DNA of 64,000 nt. It comes from Halomonas sp. A40-4 (GTDB taxonomy: Bacteria > Pseudomonadota > Gammaproteobacteria > Pseudomonadales > Halomonadaceae). A program made the translations under genes and the position numbers. The stretch's first letter is position 1. Each line of letters opens with the position of its first letter. The notes under the pieces were generated by a model. The model saw only the letters and a list, made by a program, of their open reading frames with translations, made no database searches and was not told where the DNA came from. The stretch covers positions 1,488,001 through 1,552,000 of the forward strand of contig NZ_CP065230.1 of the NCBI RefSeq assembly GCF_015767635.1, given 5' to 3'. This document shows, one piece after another, positions 28,891 to 37,903 of this stretch.

Positions 28891-29206
28891 AGCTTATACT
28901 CCACTTGAAAGTTTGGAAGATTGTTTTTAACCCTAGCTGTCAAAGTGGGAAAATCCCAGCGAATAATGTTGATAGGTGGGTATCAATATTTTAGATATGG
29001 TGACTGCCCTATTCTTATGGGATCTTAATCCATAGAATAACTAAAATACCTTTTATAAAGCATGGTGGGCATGGGGAGAGCAGAGGTTGAAGCAGAGTAT
29101 GGGGCACTGAGTGCCAGACAAGATCTTTTTAAGAAAGTGTTTGGGAATACTTGAAACCGCAGGTGCTGCACTTATTATTACTTGAATTCAGGACTAGGAG
29201 TGCCAA
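28891..29206. promoter_or_regulatory. Divergent LysR/hydroxylase control region with three dyads
   Basis: The 316-bp gap carries three inverted repeats: TGGGA-AAA-TCCCA (28946-28958), AATGTTGATA-N6-TATCAATATT (28965-28990, one mismatch) and a 28-bp imperfect palindrome at 29011-29038 with arms ATTCT/AGAAT and ATGG/CCAT. LysR regulators act on such paired sites between divergent genes, so one or more are probably operators for the neighbouring regulator. Confidence 0.6.
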
Positions 29207-30091
29207 ATGGATCTAGACATCGATTGCTTACGCACCTTCATCGCCGTGTCTGAGCTGAGCAGCTTCACCAAAGCTGCCGTACGCCGTCATCGTGTACAGT
29301 CTGCAATCAGCTGGCAGATAAGGAAGCTGGAGCTACAGTTAGGAACGCCGCTTTTCACAAGGCATAGCGGCGGTGTGTCACTCACAAAAGCTGGCAAGCA
29401 GTTACTCAAGCGGGCTAAAGAAATTCTCGAAATAAACGAGCTGGCGCTAAATGAATTGTCTGGTGTCAGCGACGACCAAAAGGTGACAATCGGAACCAGC
29501 GATGTATTCTTGGCAAGTTTCATACCGGACTTGCTTAGAGCGTGCTGTGACTCTCATCCAGGAATAAGTATAGAAGTTGTCTCTGGATATAGTGATGAGA
29601 TTTGGCGTGCTTATTCGACAGGCGAGGTTGATATTGCACTTACTCAGAATTGCCCTGAGTCTATTTCAAGCAGGCTGTTGTTGACCACACCGATGGTATG
29701 GATAGCACCAAATGCCCAATTTTCTTGGCAAGAGAAGAGGTTGAGGATTGCCTGCTTTACTGATGGTTGCTCCGACCGATCCATGATCCTCAATGCCCTC
29801 GATAGCAACGGGTTAGATTATGAGATTGTCTTTTCGTCATCAAACCTTGCTGGTGTTTTATCAGCAGTAGCAAATAATCTCGCTATATCGGCGATCCCAC
29901 ATGTTGCGGTAACTGATGATGTCTACAAACTGGAAAACAATAATTTTTTACCGAACCTAGGAAGTATTGATATCTCTGTATCAGCTAACTGTACAAATCC
30001 AGATAGTCCGGTGAGAATGGTAGAAGAAATGATTGTTGGTTTTTTTGAATATAAAAACAATATAAGTAAATCAGTGGTTAAGGCATGTTAA
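29207..30091 (+). CDS. LysR-family regulator of the proline-hydroxylase cassette
   Basis: A 294-residue LysR-type regulator. The N-terminal winged helix (LRTFIAVSELSSFTKAAVRRHRVQSAISWQIRKLELQLG) and FTRHSGGVSLTKAGKQLL are typical; the C-terminal half is a ligand-binding domain. ATG 29207 follows TAGGAG. It is divergent from the hydroxylase-exporter pair, the usual arrangement for a regulator and its target. A proline or hydroxyproline effector is a guess. Codon use is AT-rich like the cassette. The group II intron begins 46 bp downstream. Confidence 0.88.
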   Translation: MDLDIDCLRTFIAVSELSSFTKAAVRRHRVQSAISWQIRKLELQLGTPLFTRHSGGVSLTKAGKQLLKRAKEILEINELALNELSGVSDDQKVTIGTSDVFLASFIPDLLRACCDSHPGISIEVVSGYSDEIWRAYSTGEVDIALTQNCPESISSRLLLTTPMVWIAPNAQFSWQEKRLRIACFTDGCSDRSMILNALDSNGLDYEIVFSSSNLAGVLSAVANNLAISAIPHVAVTDDVYKLENNNFLPNLGSIDISVSANCTNPDSPVRMVEEMIVGFFEYKNNISKSVVKAC

Positions 30092-30136
30092 CGCTCCTTC
30101 TTCTATCATTTTAAAAGTTCTTAAGCCGACTTTTTA

Positions 30137-32063
30137 GTGTGCGCCAGGCATGGCGCGCAGCGCCTTAACTGGCGCTGTTCCTGGGGGTGGTGCCTCAGGA
30201 TGACTTGGGGGTGAAAGTCCCCTGCACGCCCGGCAAGGGGAAGTGCTAGCCGACGGCAAGGGTGTCTCCCGCGAGGGGGAATCTGAAGGCAGCCTGAGGC
30301 AAAACGCTGGCCTGACGAATAGGAAGCGGATACGAGGCGTTATGGCGGGGTGAGGTGGCACTAATCACTAAAGCCCGATACTTGCACGGAACGTCATGAC
30401 GTAAATCCGACAGGCATAAGCGGGAAGGTCGCGCGTCTTACCCTGGGAGGTCTGGTGGTCTGCCATGGTGCTACCGGCGTCGAGAGGCGACGGGATGGAC
30501 CACCAGACGTCAGCAGAGGCCATAGTAAGTGCCGGTTCACTCCGGCACCAAGGGCCGAACATGAAGAACCGCGAGTAGGCGATAACGTCTCGAGGATCGA
30601 TCATGAAGACAGAAACTGACGCTAACACCGTCACTCACCCAGAGGGGCAGGGGCAGTACCCTGAGCCCCAGCCGGTGAGCGTCGAGACGACCCCGGCGTC
30701 GCTATCGTGGACGAAAGCGGAGCCAACCTCGCTCATGGAACGGGTCGTTGACCCGGAGAACATGGAGCGAGCTTACCGTAAGGTGGTTGCCAACAAAGGG
30801 GCACCGGGTGTCGATGGCATGACAGTGCATCAATTAGCCAACCACCTAAAGCAATACTGGCCAACGCTGCGCGAGCGGCTGCTGGCCGACGAGTATCACC
30901 CAAGCCCAATCCGAGCGGCCACGATCCCCAAGCCTAAAGGCGGCGAGCGGCAACTCGGCATTCCTACGGTCACAGACCGACTGATCCAGCAAGCGCTGCT
31001 GCAGGTGCTCATGCCTATCTTCGACCCGATGTTCTCCGAGTCGAGTTACGGCTACCGCCCCAAACGCAACGCCAAGCAGGCCGTCTCGTCCATGAAGGCC
31101 CACGTTACCGCCGGCCACCGCTGGGTGGTCGATCTCGACCTGGAAGCCTTCTTCGACCGAGTGAACCACGACCTGCTGATGGCACGGGTGGCGCGACGCG
31201 TTGACGACAAATGCGTGCTGCGCCTGATCCGCCGCTACCTGGAGGCAGGCATATTCCAGCACGGCCTGCCCACACCGAGACGCCAAGGAGCGCCTCAAGG
31301 TGGGCCCCTCAGCCCGCTGCTGGCGAACATCCTGCTGGACGATCTGGACAAGGAGCTGGAACGCCGAGGCCACCGCTTCTGTCGCTACGCCGATGACGTT
31401 CAGGTGTACGTCAAAAGTCGACGAGCAGGCGAGCGTGTCATGGACAGCTTGAGTGAGTATCTCGAGAGTTCACTCCGGCTGACGGTCAATCGCCGCAAAA
31501 GTGCGGTGGATCGGCCGTGGAAACGCGGCTATCTAGGCTACAGTCTCACTCGGCACAATCAGCCGAAACTGACGCTAGCCAAGACCAGCCTGAAGCGTAT
31601 GACGCAGCGTGTCCGGGAGATCCTGAAGCGTGGCAGGGGGCGTAACATCCAACGGGTAATCGAAGGGTTGAGGCCAGTCCTACGAGGATGGGCCAACTAC
31701 TTCAGCCTCGTTGATGTAAAGCGCCCGCTGGAAGCGCTGGATCAATGGATACGCCGCCGCTTACGCGGCCTGCTCTGGCGGCAATGGAAGCGCCCAGCGA
31801 CCCGGCGGCGGAAACTCCGAGGCCTAGGTCTGGACGCATACCGAGCTTGGAAATCGGCGGGTAATGGGCGAGGCCCCTGGTGGAATGCCGGGGCATCGCA
31901 CATGAATCAGGCCCTGCCGAGGAAGTGCTTTTATGACCATGGCCTAATCTCGATACTCGATACGGTAGGATGGCTCAAACGTTGTTCATGAACCGCCGTG
32001 GTACGGAACCGTATGCCCGGTGGTGTGAGAGGACAGGGGAGGTAACTCCCCTTCCTACTCGAT
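30137..32063 (+). mobile_element. Group II intron, bacterial class C type
   Basis: The left end is GTGTG/GTGCG at 30137-30143, the GUGYG consensus. About 460 nt of structured RNA precedes the maturase gene. After its stop, domain V is visible: ACCGCCG (31992-31998) pairs with CGGTGGT (32018-32024), TACGG pairs with CCGTA, and the catalytic triad reads CGC, as in class IIC introns. Domain VI follows with GGGGAG/CTCCCC (32036-32051), and the intron should end at CTACTCGAT, 32063. The exact left boundary is uncertain by two bases. It is inserted between the LysR gene and the 3' side of putA, disrupting no gene. Confidence 0.87.
30603..31991 (+). CDS. ltrA: Group II intron reverse transcriptase/maturase
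   Basis: A 462-residue intron-encoded protein lying in domain IV of the intron. It has the reverse-transcriptase blocks GAPGVDG, TVTDRLIQQALLQVL, SYGYRP, DLDLEAFFDRVNHD, QGGPLSPLLANILLDDLD and the catalytic RYADDVQVYV, then the maturase (X) domain with RGWANYF and a C-terminal GRGPWWNAGASHMNQAL block. No HNH endonuclease or zinc-finger domain follows, consistent with class C introns, which depend on replication forks or nicks for priming. ATG 30603 follows GAGG. Reading frame intact, so the intron may be mobile. Confidence 0.94.
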   Translation: MKTETDANTVTHPEGQGQYPEPQPVSVETTPASLSWTKAEPTSLMERVVDPENMERAYRKVVANKGAPGVDGMTVHQLANHLKQYWPTLRERLLADEYHPSPIRAATIPKPKGGERQLGIPTVTDRLIQQALLQVLMPIFDPMFSESSYGYRPKRNAKQAVSSMKAHVTAGHRWVVDLDLEAFFDRVNHDLLMARVARRVDDKCVLRLIRRYLEAGIFQHGLPTPRRQGAPQGGPLSPLLANILLDDLDKELERRGHRFCRYADDVQVYVKSRRAGERVMDSLSEYLESSLRLTVNRRKSAVDRPWKRGYLGYSLTRHNQPKLTLAKTSLKRMTQRVREILKRGRGRNIQRVIEGLRPVLRGWANYFSLVDVKRPLEALDQWIRRRLRGLLWRQWKRPATRRRKLRGLGLDAYRAWKSAGNGRGPWWNAGASHMNQALPRKCFYDHGLISILDTVGWLKRCS

Positions 32064-32115
32064 TCTGTAGAACTTCGTTACAGGTGGCGACTGAATGACC
32101 TTGTGTCTTTCATTG

Positions 32116-32141
32116 GGGAGACGCCAGTATTGGCGTCTCCC
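32116..32141. terminator. Perfect 11-bp hairpin downstream of putA
   Basis: GGGAGACGCCA and TGGCGTCTCCC pair exactly across a GTAT loop. It lies 30 bp beyond the putA stop. There is no T-run on the putA strand, so it may stabilise the mRNA 3' end or act with other signals rather than as a classical terminator. Confidence 0.55.
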
Positions 32142-32171
32142 GACCACGTTAGATCACGTTCAGTAGCGATC

Positions 32172-35100
32172 CTATTCAGCCGTTGCCAATAAGCTCGCGT
32201 TGCCGCCCGCTGCGGTGGTGTCGATGCACAGATGGCGTTCCACCACGTAGCGTTCCGGCGAAATGGTCTGGGTCTCGAGCTGGATGACGGCGCCGTCGCG
32301 CTTGGCCAGCGCAATGCGCAGTTCGCGGGTCCAGTCGCTGTTGCCCGCGGCGGCGACCGCCGCAATACCTTTGACATCACTCAATGTCTCGGCCGAGACG
32401 CTTCCGTCTAGCCCCGCGACTGGCGCACCGGCATCGATCAGCGGCTTCACTGCCTGTTCGGCGCCTGGCGCGACCACGACGGCCGCACAGCCAGTGCCAA
32501 GAGCCTGTGCGGCCTGAGCAACGGCAACATCCAGGGTTGGCCCCAGGCACAGAACCATGCCCTTGGGATACATCGCCAGACGGTTGCTTTCACCTGTCGG
32601 CCCCGGCAGTGTCTGCGGGGTCATATCCAGCGCTGCTGTCTCATTGAGCGCCTTGCGGATCACACCGCCTTTGCCGGAGAGCGCCTTGCGCAGTACCTCG
32701 ATGCGATTGGGGCGTACCGCCCAGTTGCGCGCATCCAACCCGTCGATGGCGGATTGGAGATCGTCCAGTGATACGGTTTTTTCGTGTGGCGCCTCAGTGC
32801 GTTCGGCGTCTGCGGTGCGGCGGAAGCGAGTGACGTAGAGCGGGCCACCGGCCTTGGGTCCAGTGCCTGAGAGGCCCTCGCCGCCGAACGGCTGGGAGCC
32901 AACAATGGCACCGATCTGGTTACGGTTGACGTAGACGTTGCCGACATGAATGCGCTCGACGATCTGCTGTACGCGGTCATCGATACGGGTATGCAGGCCG
33001 AAGGTCAGCCCGTAGCCCTTGCCGTTGATGTCGTCGACCACCATGTCGATATCCCGCGCCTTGAAGGTGGCCACGTGCAACACCGGGCCAAAGATTTCAC
33101 GCTCGAGATCCTCGATGCCGCCAACGTCGATCACCGCCGGGGTAACGAAGGTGCCGGTCTCCGGCACTGAAAGCTTCTTCAGCACCTTGCCAGCCTTCTC
33201 CTGCGCCGCTACATAATCGCTGATTTCCTGTTGGGCATCGGCATCAATCACCGGCGATACGTCGGTATCGGTATTCCAGGGGTCGCCGATGGTGAGCGCG
33301 TCCATGGCACCGTAGAGCATGTTGAGCAACCGGTCACGGGCTTCTTCCTGGACATACAGCATGCGCAGCGCGGAACAGCGCTGGCCGGCCGACTGGAAGG
33401 AGGAGATCAGAATATCGCGCACCGCTTGCTCGGTGAGCGCCGTGGAGTCGACGATCATGGAGTTGAGTCCGCCGGTTTCGGCGATCAGTACGGCATCAGG
33501 CCCCGCGTTCTCGGCCAGCGCCTTGTGGATGATCTGTGCCACCGGGGTCGAGCCGGTAAAGCAGACACCGGCAATACGCGGATCGCTGGTCAACGGGCCA
33601 CCTACCGTCGGGCCATCGCCCGGGAGTAGTTGCAGCGCCGCTTCGGGCAAACCGGCTTCGCGCATCAACTCAACGGCACGGGCCGCGATCAGAGGCGTCT
33701 GCTCGGCGGGCTTGGCGAGTACCGCGTTGCCAGCCACCAGTGCGGCCGCGATCTGCCCGGTGGTGATGGCCAGGGGGAAGTTCCACGGACTGATGCAGAC
33801 GAAGATACCGCGGGCGCTGCCGGGCTCTTCCGCTTCCAGCCGCTCGCCTTCGTTGGCGTAGTAGCGTAGGAAATCCACTGCCTCACGCACTTCGGCGATA
33901 CCATCGAACATCATCTTGCCCGCTTCGCGGGTGGTGATCACGGTCAGTTCGGCGATGTGTTCTTCGTAGAGGTCGGCGGTGCGGCGCAGTACCGCGGCGC
34001 GTTCTGCCACAGGGCGCGCCGACCACTCTTTGAAGCCTTCCTCGGCGGCGTCGAGGGCAGTGGCGACCTCTTCCGGGGTGGCTTCATGCACCTTACCGAT
34101 TACCCGAGAGCCGTCGGCGGGGGAGACCGCATCACGTGCCGGGCCCTTGGGAGTCGGGTTGCCTGCCAGCATCGGGCCTGCCGTCCAGGTGGCGTCGGCA
34201 AATGCTTCGCGGGCATTGAGTAGCGGCAAAATTGAAGCGGGTTCGTTGATGCGGTAGCCCTTGGAGTTCTTGCGCTCAGGCTCGAACAGCTCGCTGGGCT
34301 GGCGGATCAAGGGGCTTGAAACGTCATTGCCGAGCTGCTTAAAGCCTTCAATGGGATCCTTCGAGACCTCGCTGGGCGGAATCGAGCTATCCACTACCTG
34401 GTTGACGAACGAGGAGTTGGCGCCGTTTTCCAGCAGGCGGCGAACCAGATAGGCCAGCAGGTCGCGGTGCGCACCAACCGGGGCGTAGATGCGACAGTGC
34501 GTGCCCTCTGTCTCTTTAACGATGTGGTGCAGCGATTCGCCCATGCCATGCAGGCGCTGGAACTCGTAGCTGTCCTTGTCGTCGCCCGCCATTTCTACGA
34601 CGGCAGCGCAGGTGTGGGCGTTGTGGGTCGCGAACTGAGGGTAGATGCGGTCGCGCCGGTCGAGCAGCATTTGCGCGCAGGCCATGTAGCTGACATCGGT
34701 GTTGACCTTGCGGGTGAAGACCGGGAAGGTCTTGACGCCCATCTCCTGGGATAGCTTGATCTCGGTATCCCAGTAGGCGCCTTTCACCAGGCGTACCATG
34801 ATCTTGCGGTCATACCGCTCGGCGAGTTCGTAGAGCGTCTCGATCATCGGCGCGGCGCGGCGCCCGTAGGCTTGCACGACCACCCCAAAACCATCCCAAC
34901 CGTCCAGGCTGGGGTCAGCCATTAGCGCCTCGATCACGTCGAGGGAGAGATCCAGCCGATCCTGCTCTTCGGCATCGATATTGAAACCGATATTGGCCTT
35001 GGCTGCCTGCTGCACCAACTCTTTGGCGCGAGGCAGCAGTTCTGCCATTACCGTTTCACGGTGGGTGTATTCATAGCGGGGATGCAGCGCCGAGAGCTTT

Positions 35101-35837
35101 ACCGAAATGCCGGGGCTGCCGCGGACATCACCCTTGGCCTGCTCGGCGATGGCGGAAATCGCCTTGGCATACGCTTGGTGATAGCGGACGGCATCTTCGT
35201 CGGTGCGCGCCGCTTCGCCCAGCATATCGTAGGAATAGGTATAGCCCTGCTTCTCGAGCTCACGGGCATTCTTCATGCCTTCTTCGATGGTCTGGCCGAG
35301 CACGAACTGACGGCCGAGAATCTTCATCGACTGGCCAACTGCCTTGCGAACCACCGGCTCGCCCATGCGGCGAACCAGGCCCCGCAGCGCCCGTGTGGGG
35401 CCCTTGGGGTCCTCTTCCAGGACCTTGCCGGTCAACAGTAGTGCCCAGGTCGAGGCATTGACCATTGAAGACGAAGACTTGCCCAGGTGGGCGCCCCAGT
35501 CGGAGGGTTCGATCTTGTCGTGGATCAGGTCGTCGATGGTTTCTGCATCGGGCACGCGCAGTAGCGCTTCTGCCAGACACATCAGGCCAACGCCCTCGGT
35601 GGTCGAGAGCCCGTACTCGGCCAGGAATGCCTCCATCATCGAGGGCGACCTTTCCTTGCGCACACGCTCTACGTACTTGGCACCAACGGCGGCGACCTGC
35701 TTGCGGTCATCCTCCGACAGCTTGATACGCTCGACAAGCCCGTGCAGTACATCTGCTTCATTGGCGTCGTAATTCTTGCGAATGCGTGAGCGCAGGTCAC
35801 TCACGTCGCTATGCAGATGAGGGTTGGCTTCGTTCAT
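32172..35837 (-). CDS. putA: Bifunctional proline dehydrogenase/P5C dehydrogenase PutA
   Basis: Oxidises proline to glutamate in two channelled steps, first with FAD and the quinone pool, then with NAD+. The 1221 residues comprise an N-terminal helical arm, a PRODH barrel (GISVKLSALHPRYE, FNIDAEEQDRLDLSLDV, RLVKGAYWDTEIK), an aldehyde dehydrogenase domain (PWNFPLAITTGQIAAALVAGN, IAETGGLN and catalytic Cys in AGQRCSALRMLY) and a C-terminal domain ending TAAGGNASLLATAE. It lacks the N-terminal ribbon-helix-helix domain of E. coli PutA, so it cannot repress its own gene. AGGAGA precedes ATG. putP lies upstream on the same strand, separated by a terminator. Confidence 0.96.
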   Translation of the reverse strand: MNEANPHLHSDVSDLRSRIRKNYDANEADVLHGLVERIKLSEDDRKQVAAVGAKYVERVRKERSPSMMEAFLAEYGLSTTEGVGLMCLAEALLRVPDAETIDDLIHDKIEPSDWGAHLGKSSSSMVNASTWALLLTGKVLEEDPKGPTRALRGLVRRMGEPVVRKAVGQSMKILGRQFVLGQTIEEGMKNARELEKQGYTYSYDMLGEAARTDEDAVRYHQAYAKAISAIAEQAKGDVRGSPGISVKLSALHPRYEYTHRETVMAELLPRAKELVQQAAKANIGFNIDAEEQDRLDLSLDVIEALMADPSLDGWDGFGVVVQAYGRRAAPMIETLYELAERYDRKIMVRLVKGAYWDTEIKLSQEMGVKTFPVFTRKVNTDVSYMACAQMLLDRRDRIYPQFATHNAHTCAAVVEMAGDDKDSYEFQRLHGMGESLHHIVKETEGTHCRIYAPVGAHRDLLAYLVRRLLENGANSSFVNQVVDSSIPPSEVSKDPIEGFKQLGNDVSSPLIRQPSELFEPERKNSKGYRINEPASILPLLNAREAFADATWTAGPMLAGNPTPKGPARDAVSPADGSRVIGKVHEATPEEVATALDAAEEGFKEWSARPVAERAAVLRRTADLYEEHIAELTVITTREAGKMMFDGIAEVREAVDFLRYYANEGERLEAEEPGSARGIFVCISPWNFPLAITTGQIAAALVAGNAVLAKPAEQTPLIAARAVELMREAGLPEAALQLLPGDGPTVGGPLTSDPRIAGVCFTGSTPVAQIIHKALAENAGPDAVLIAETGGLNSMIVDSTALTEQAVRDILISSFQSAGQRCSALRMLYVQEEARDRLLNMLYGAMDALTIGDPWNTDTDVSPVIDADAQQEISDYVAAQEKAGKVLKKLSVPETGTFVTPAVIDVGGIEDLEREIFGPVLHVATFKARDIDMVVDDINGKGYGLTFGLHTRIDDRVQQIVERIHVGNVYVNRNQIGAIVGSQPFGGEGLSGTGPKAGGPLYVTRFRRTADAERTEAPHEKTVSLDDLQSAIDGLDARNWAVRPNRIEVLRKALSGKGGVIRKALNETAALDMTPQTLPGPTGESNRLAMYPKGMVLCLGPTLDVAVAQAAQALGTGCAAVVVAPGAEQAVKPLIDAGAPVAGLDGSVSAETLSDVKGIAAVAAAGNSDWTRELRIALAKRDGAVIQLETQTISPERYVVERHLCIDTTAAGGNASLLATAE

Positions 35838-35931
35838 AGGGATCTCTCCTTGCTAGCCGACACGTAACGTTACTGCGTCGGTTAGGGTTTAGTCGGTCTT
35901 TTGGCAGCAAACACAAAAGATCAAACCAACA

Positions 35932-35953
35932 GAGGGCTCCTGGGGGAGCCCTC
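35932..35953 (-). terminator. Hairpin between putP and putA
   Basis: Stem GAGGGCTCC/GGAGCCCTC with a TGGG loop 33 bp beyond the putP stop; the following bases on the - strand are T-rich but interrupted. It likely ends putP transcripts before the putA promoter. Confidence 0.68.
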
Positions 35954-35985
35954 CTGATACGTTGAATGTATCCTGCGCGCTCTTG

Positions 35986-37476
35986 CTAGCGGGTAATGTG
36001 CTGATACTCGCCGGCATCGGCCGTGGCGCTGCTTACCACCAGGATGGCAAGGAAGGCTGCGATGAAGCCGGGAATGATCTCGTAAATGCCCGGGCCACCC
36101 ATGAAGGAAGCGTTCCAGCCCAGGGCAATCCAGATCATGACGGTGGCGGCACCCACGACCATGCCAGCAATGGCGCCATTGCCGTTGGTACGCGACCACA
36201 TCAGCGACAGGATGATCAGCGGGCCGAAGGCGGCGCCGAAGCCTGCCCAGGCGTTACTGACCAATCCAAGTACCTGTGAGTCTGGATCCGACGCAATCAC
36301 GGCTGCTATCAAGCCCACCAGGACGACGCTCACACGGCCCACGTTCACGCACTCCTTGTCCGTGGCTTCTTTACGCAGGAAGAGGCGATAGAAGTCCTCG
36401 GTCAGCGAAGAAGACGCTACCAGTAGCTGGCTGGAAATGGTGCTCATGACCGCCGCCAGCAGCGCTGCATACAGGAAGCCGGTGATCAGCGGGTGGAACA
36501 GCAACTCCGCCAGGATAATGAAGATGGTTTCCGGGTCTTCGACATCCATGCCGTTGCGGACCGCATAGGCGCGGCCAAAAATACCCAGCGACACCGCGCC
36601 GATCAGCGAGATGGCCATCCAGCTCATGCCGATGTTGCGGGCAATTGGTACATCCTTGAGCGTGCGGATTGCCATGAAGCGCACGATGATGTGTGGCTGG
36701 CCAAAGTACCCAAGCCCCCAGGTCACCGCAGACAGCCAGCCGATAAAGGTCAATCCTTCCGTCCACGACAGCAGCGTGGGGTCGACCTCATTGAGGGTCT
36801 GTGATGCCTGGCCGAAGCCGCCGCCGCCTTCACCAAAGAGGACAACCGCCGGCATGATCACCAGGGCCAGCATCATGATGCAGCCTTGCACGAAGTCCGT
36901 CATGCTCACCGCCAGAAAGCCACCGACCACGGTGTAAACCAGCACGACGCCGAGGGTGATCAGCACGCCCGCACCATAGTCGCTCATGCCGCCAATGTTC
37001 ACGACCCCCGCAAAGGCGCTTTCGAACAGCTTGCCGCCGGCTACCAGGCCCGATGCGGTGTAGACCGCAAAGAAGATGACGATCACGATGGCAGACACCG
37101 TGCGCAGGGAAAGCGACCGTGTCGGAAAGCGATTTGCCAGGAAAGCCGGAATGGTGATCGCATTGCCATAGTGAACCGTCTGTTCACGCAGGCGCGGAGC
37201 GACCAGAATCCAGTTGAATAATGCCCCGACGAGCAGGCCAATACCGATCCAGGCCGATCCGAGGCCAGAAGCGAACATCGCACCGGGCAAGCCCAGCAGC
37301 AACCAGCCACTCATGTCCGACGCGCCAGCTGACAAGGCGGCCACTTTGGGGCTGAGGTTACGGCCACCCAGCATGTAATCTTCCGAGGAAGAGGTGGCTT
37401 TGCGCATCGCATAAATGCCAATGGCAATCATGAGCGCAAAGTAGGCAATGAGACTGATCCAAACACCAATAGCCAT
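35986..37476 (-). CDS. putP: Sodium/proline symporter PutP
   Basis: A 496-residue inner-membrane symporter of the SSS family, with about 13 hydrophobic helices. Visible PutP blocks are SSEDYMLGGRNLSPKVAALSAGASDMSGWLLLG, the Na+-site segment, WIGIGLLVGALFNW, and GILAELLFHPLITGFLYAALLAAVMSTISSQLLVASSSLTEDFY. It imports proline for oxidation by PutA, and in halophiles also as compatible solute. Upstream is a 427-bp gap and then a cupin-AraC regulator on the same strand. Confidence 0.95.
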   Translation of the reverse strand: MAIGVWISLIAYFALMIAIGIYAMRKATSSSEDYMLGGRNLSPKVAALSAGASDMSGWLLLGLPGAMFASGLGSAWIGIGLLVGALFNWILVAPRLREQTVHYGNAITIPAFLANRFPTRSLSLRTVSAIVIVIFFAVYTASGLVAGGKLFESAFAGVVNIGGMSDYGAGVLITLGVVLVYTVVGGFLAVSMTDFVQGCIMMLALVIMPAVVLFGEGGGGFGQASQTLNEVDPTLLSWTEGLTFIGWLSAVTWGLGYFGQPHIIVRFMAIRTLKDVPIARNIGMSWMAISLIGAVSLGIFGRAYAVRNGMDVEDPETIFIILAELLFHPLITGFLYAALLAAVMSTISSQLLVASSSLTEDFYRLFLRKEATDKECVNVGRVSVVLVGLIAAVIASDPDSQVLGLVSNAWAGFGAAFGPLIILSLMWSRTNGNGAIAGMVVGAATVMIWIALGWNASFMGGPGIYEIIPGFIAAFLAILVVSSATADAGEYQHITR

Positions 37477-37903
37477 GTAACTTCTCCAATAATTCTTCGG
37501 GACGGCGTTAATTCCGCCCGGTTTGTGCGGTTACCGGGAAGGGCCCGGTAGTCATCCGCATTATTTTTATTAACCCGTTTTTCATTCACGCTACGGGGCT
37601 TAACGAACGCCCGCAATAGACAGTGTCAGAAAGGTTGATGGCACCTTTATCAGCAATGATCCCAGTATTATTTTCGACCATAAGAGAGTTCCCTGTTCAT
37701 GAGTTTTGGTTTGTCGATGATGAGCTGCTTACTCATCGCCCTGCGCCGAAAGCGGCGCGTTTCCGCCCATTAAAGCGGTAATAATGGTAACAGGACGTAA
37801 AACCTGAGCTAACGCTCGAATGTAGAGCGGAGTGGCTGTCGGTGTATGCCATTTCCACGGGAAAATATGTCAAATTCGAGGTAAGTCGATCACTTATAAG
37901 ACG
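37477..37903. other. Gap between araC-type regulator and putP
   Basis: No gene is supported. The gap must contain the putP promoter. Visible structure: inverted repeat GATGAG-N7-CTCATC (37719-37737) and a GC hairpin GCGCCG-AAAG-CGGCGC (37743-37758), which could be an operator and the regulator gene's terminator respectively. Confidence 0.45.

Noticed and set aside
27154-30130. Direct repeat TAAGCCGAC at 27154 and 30122 as possible ends of the AT-rich cassette
   Set aside because: Only 9 bp, and the left copy is inside the exporter coding sequence, so it is not a credible attachment or target-site duplication.
37428-37616. 62-codon minus-strand frame upstream of putP
   Set aside because: It covers the putP start and promoter region and has no family resemblance.
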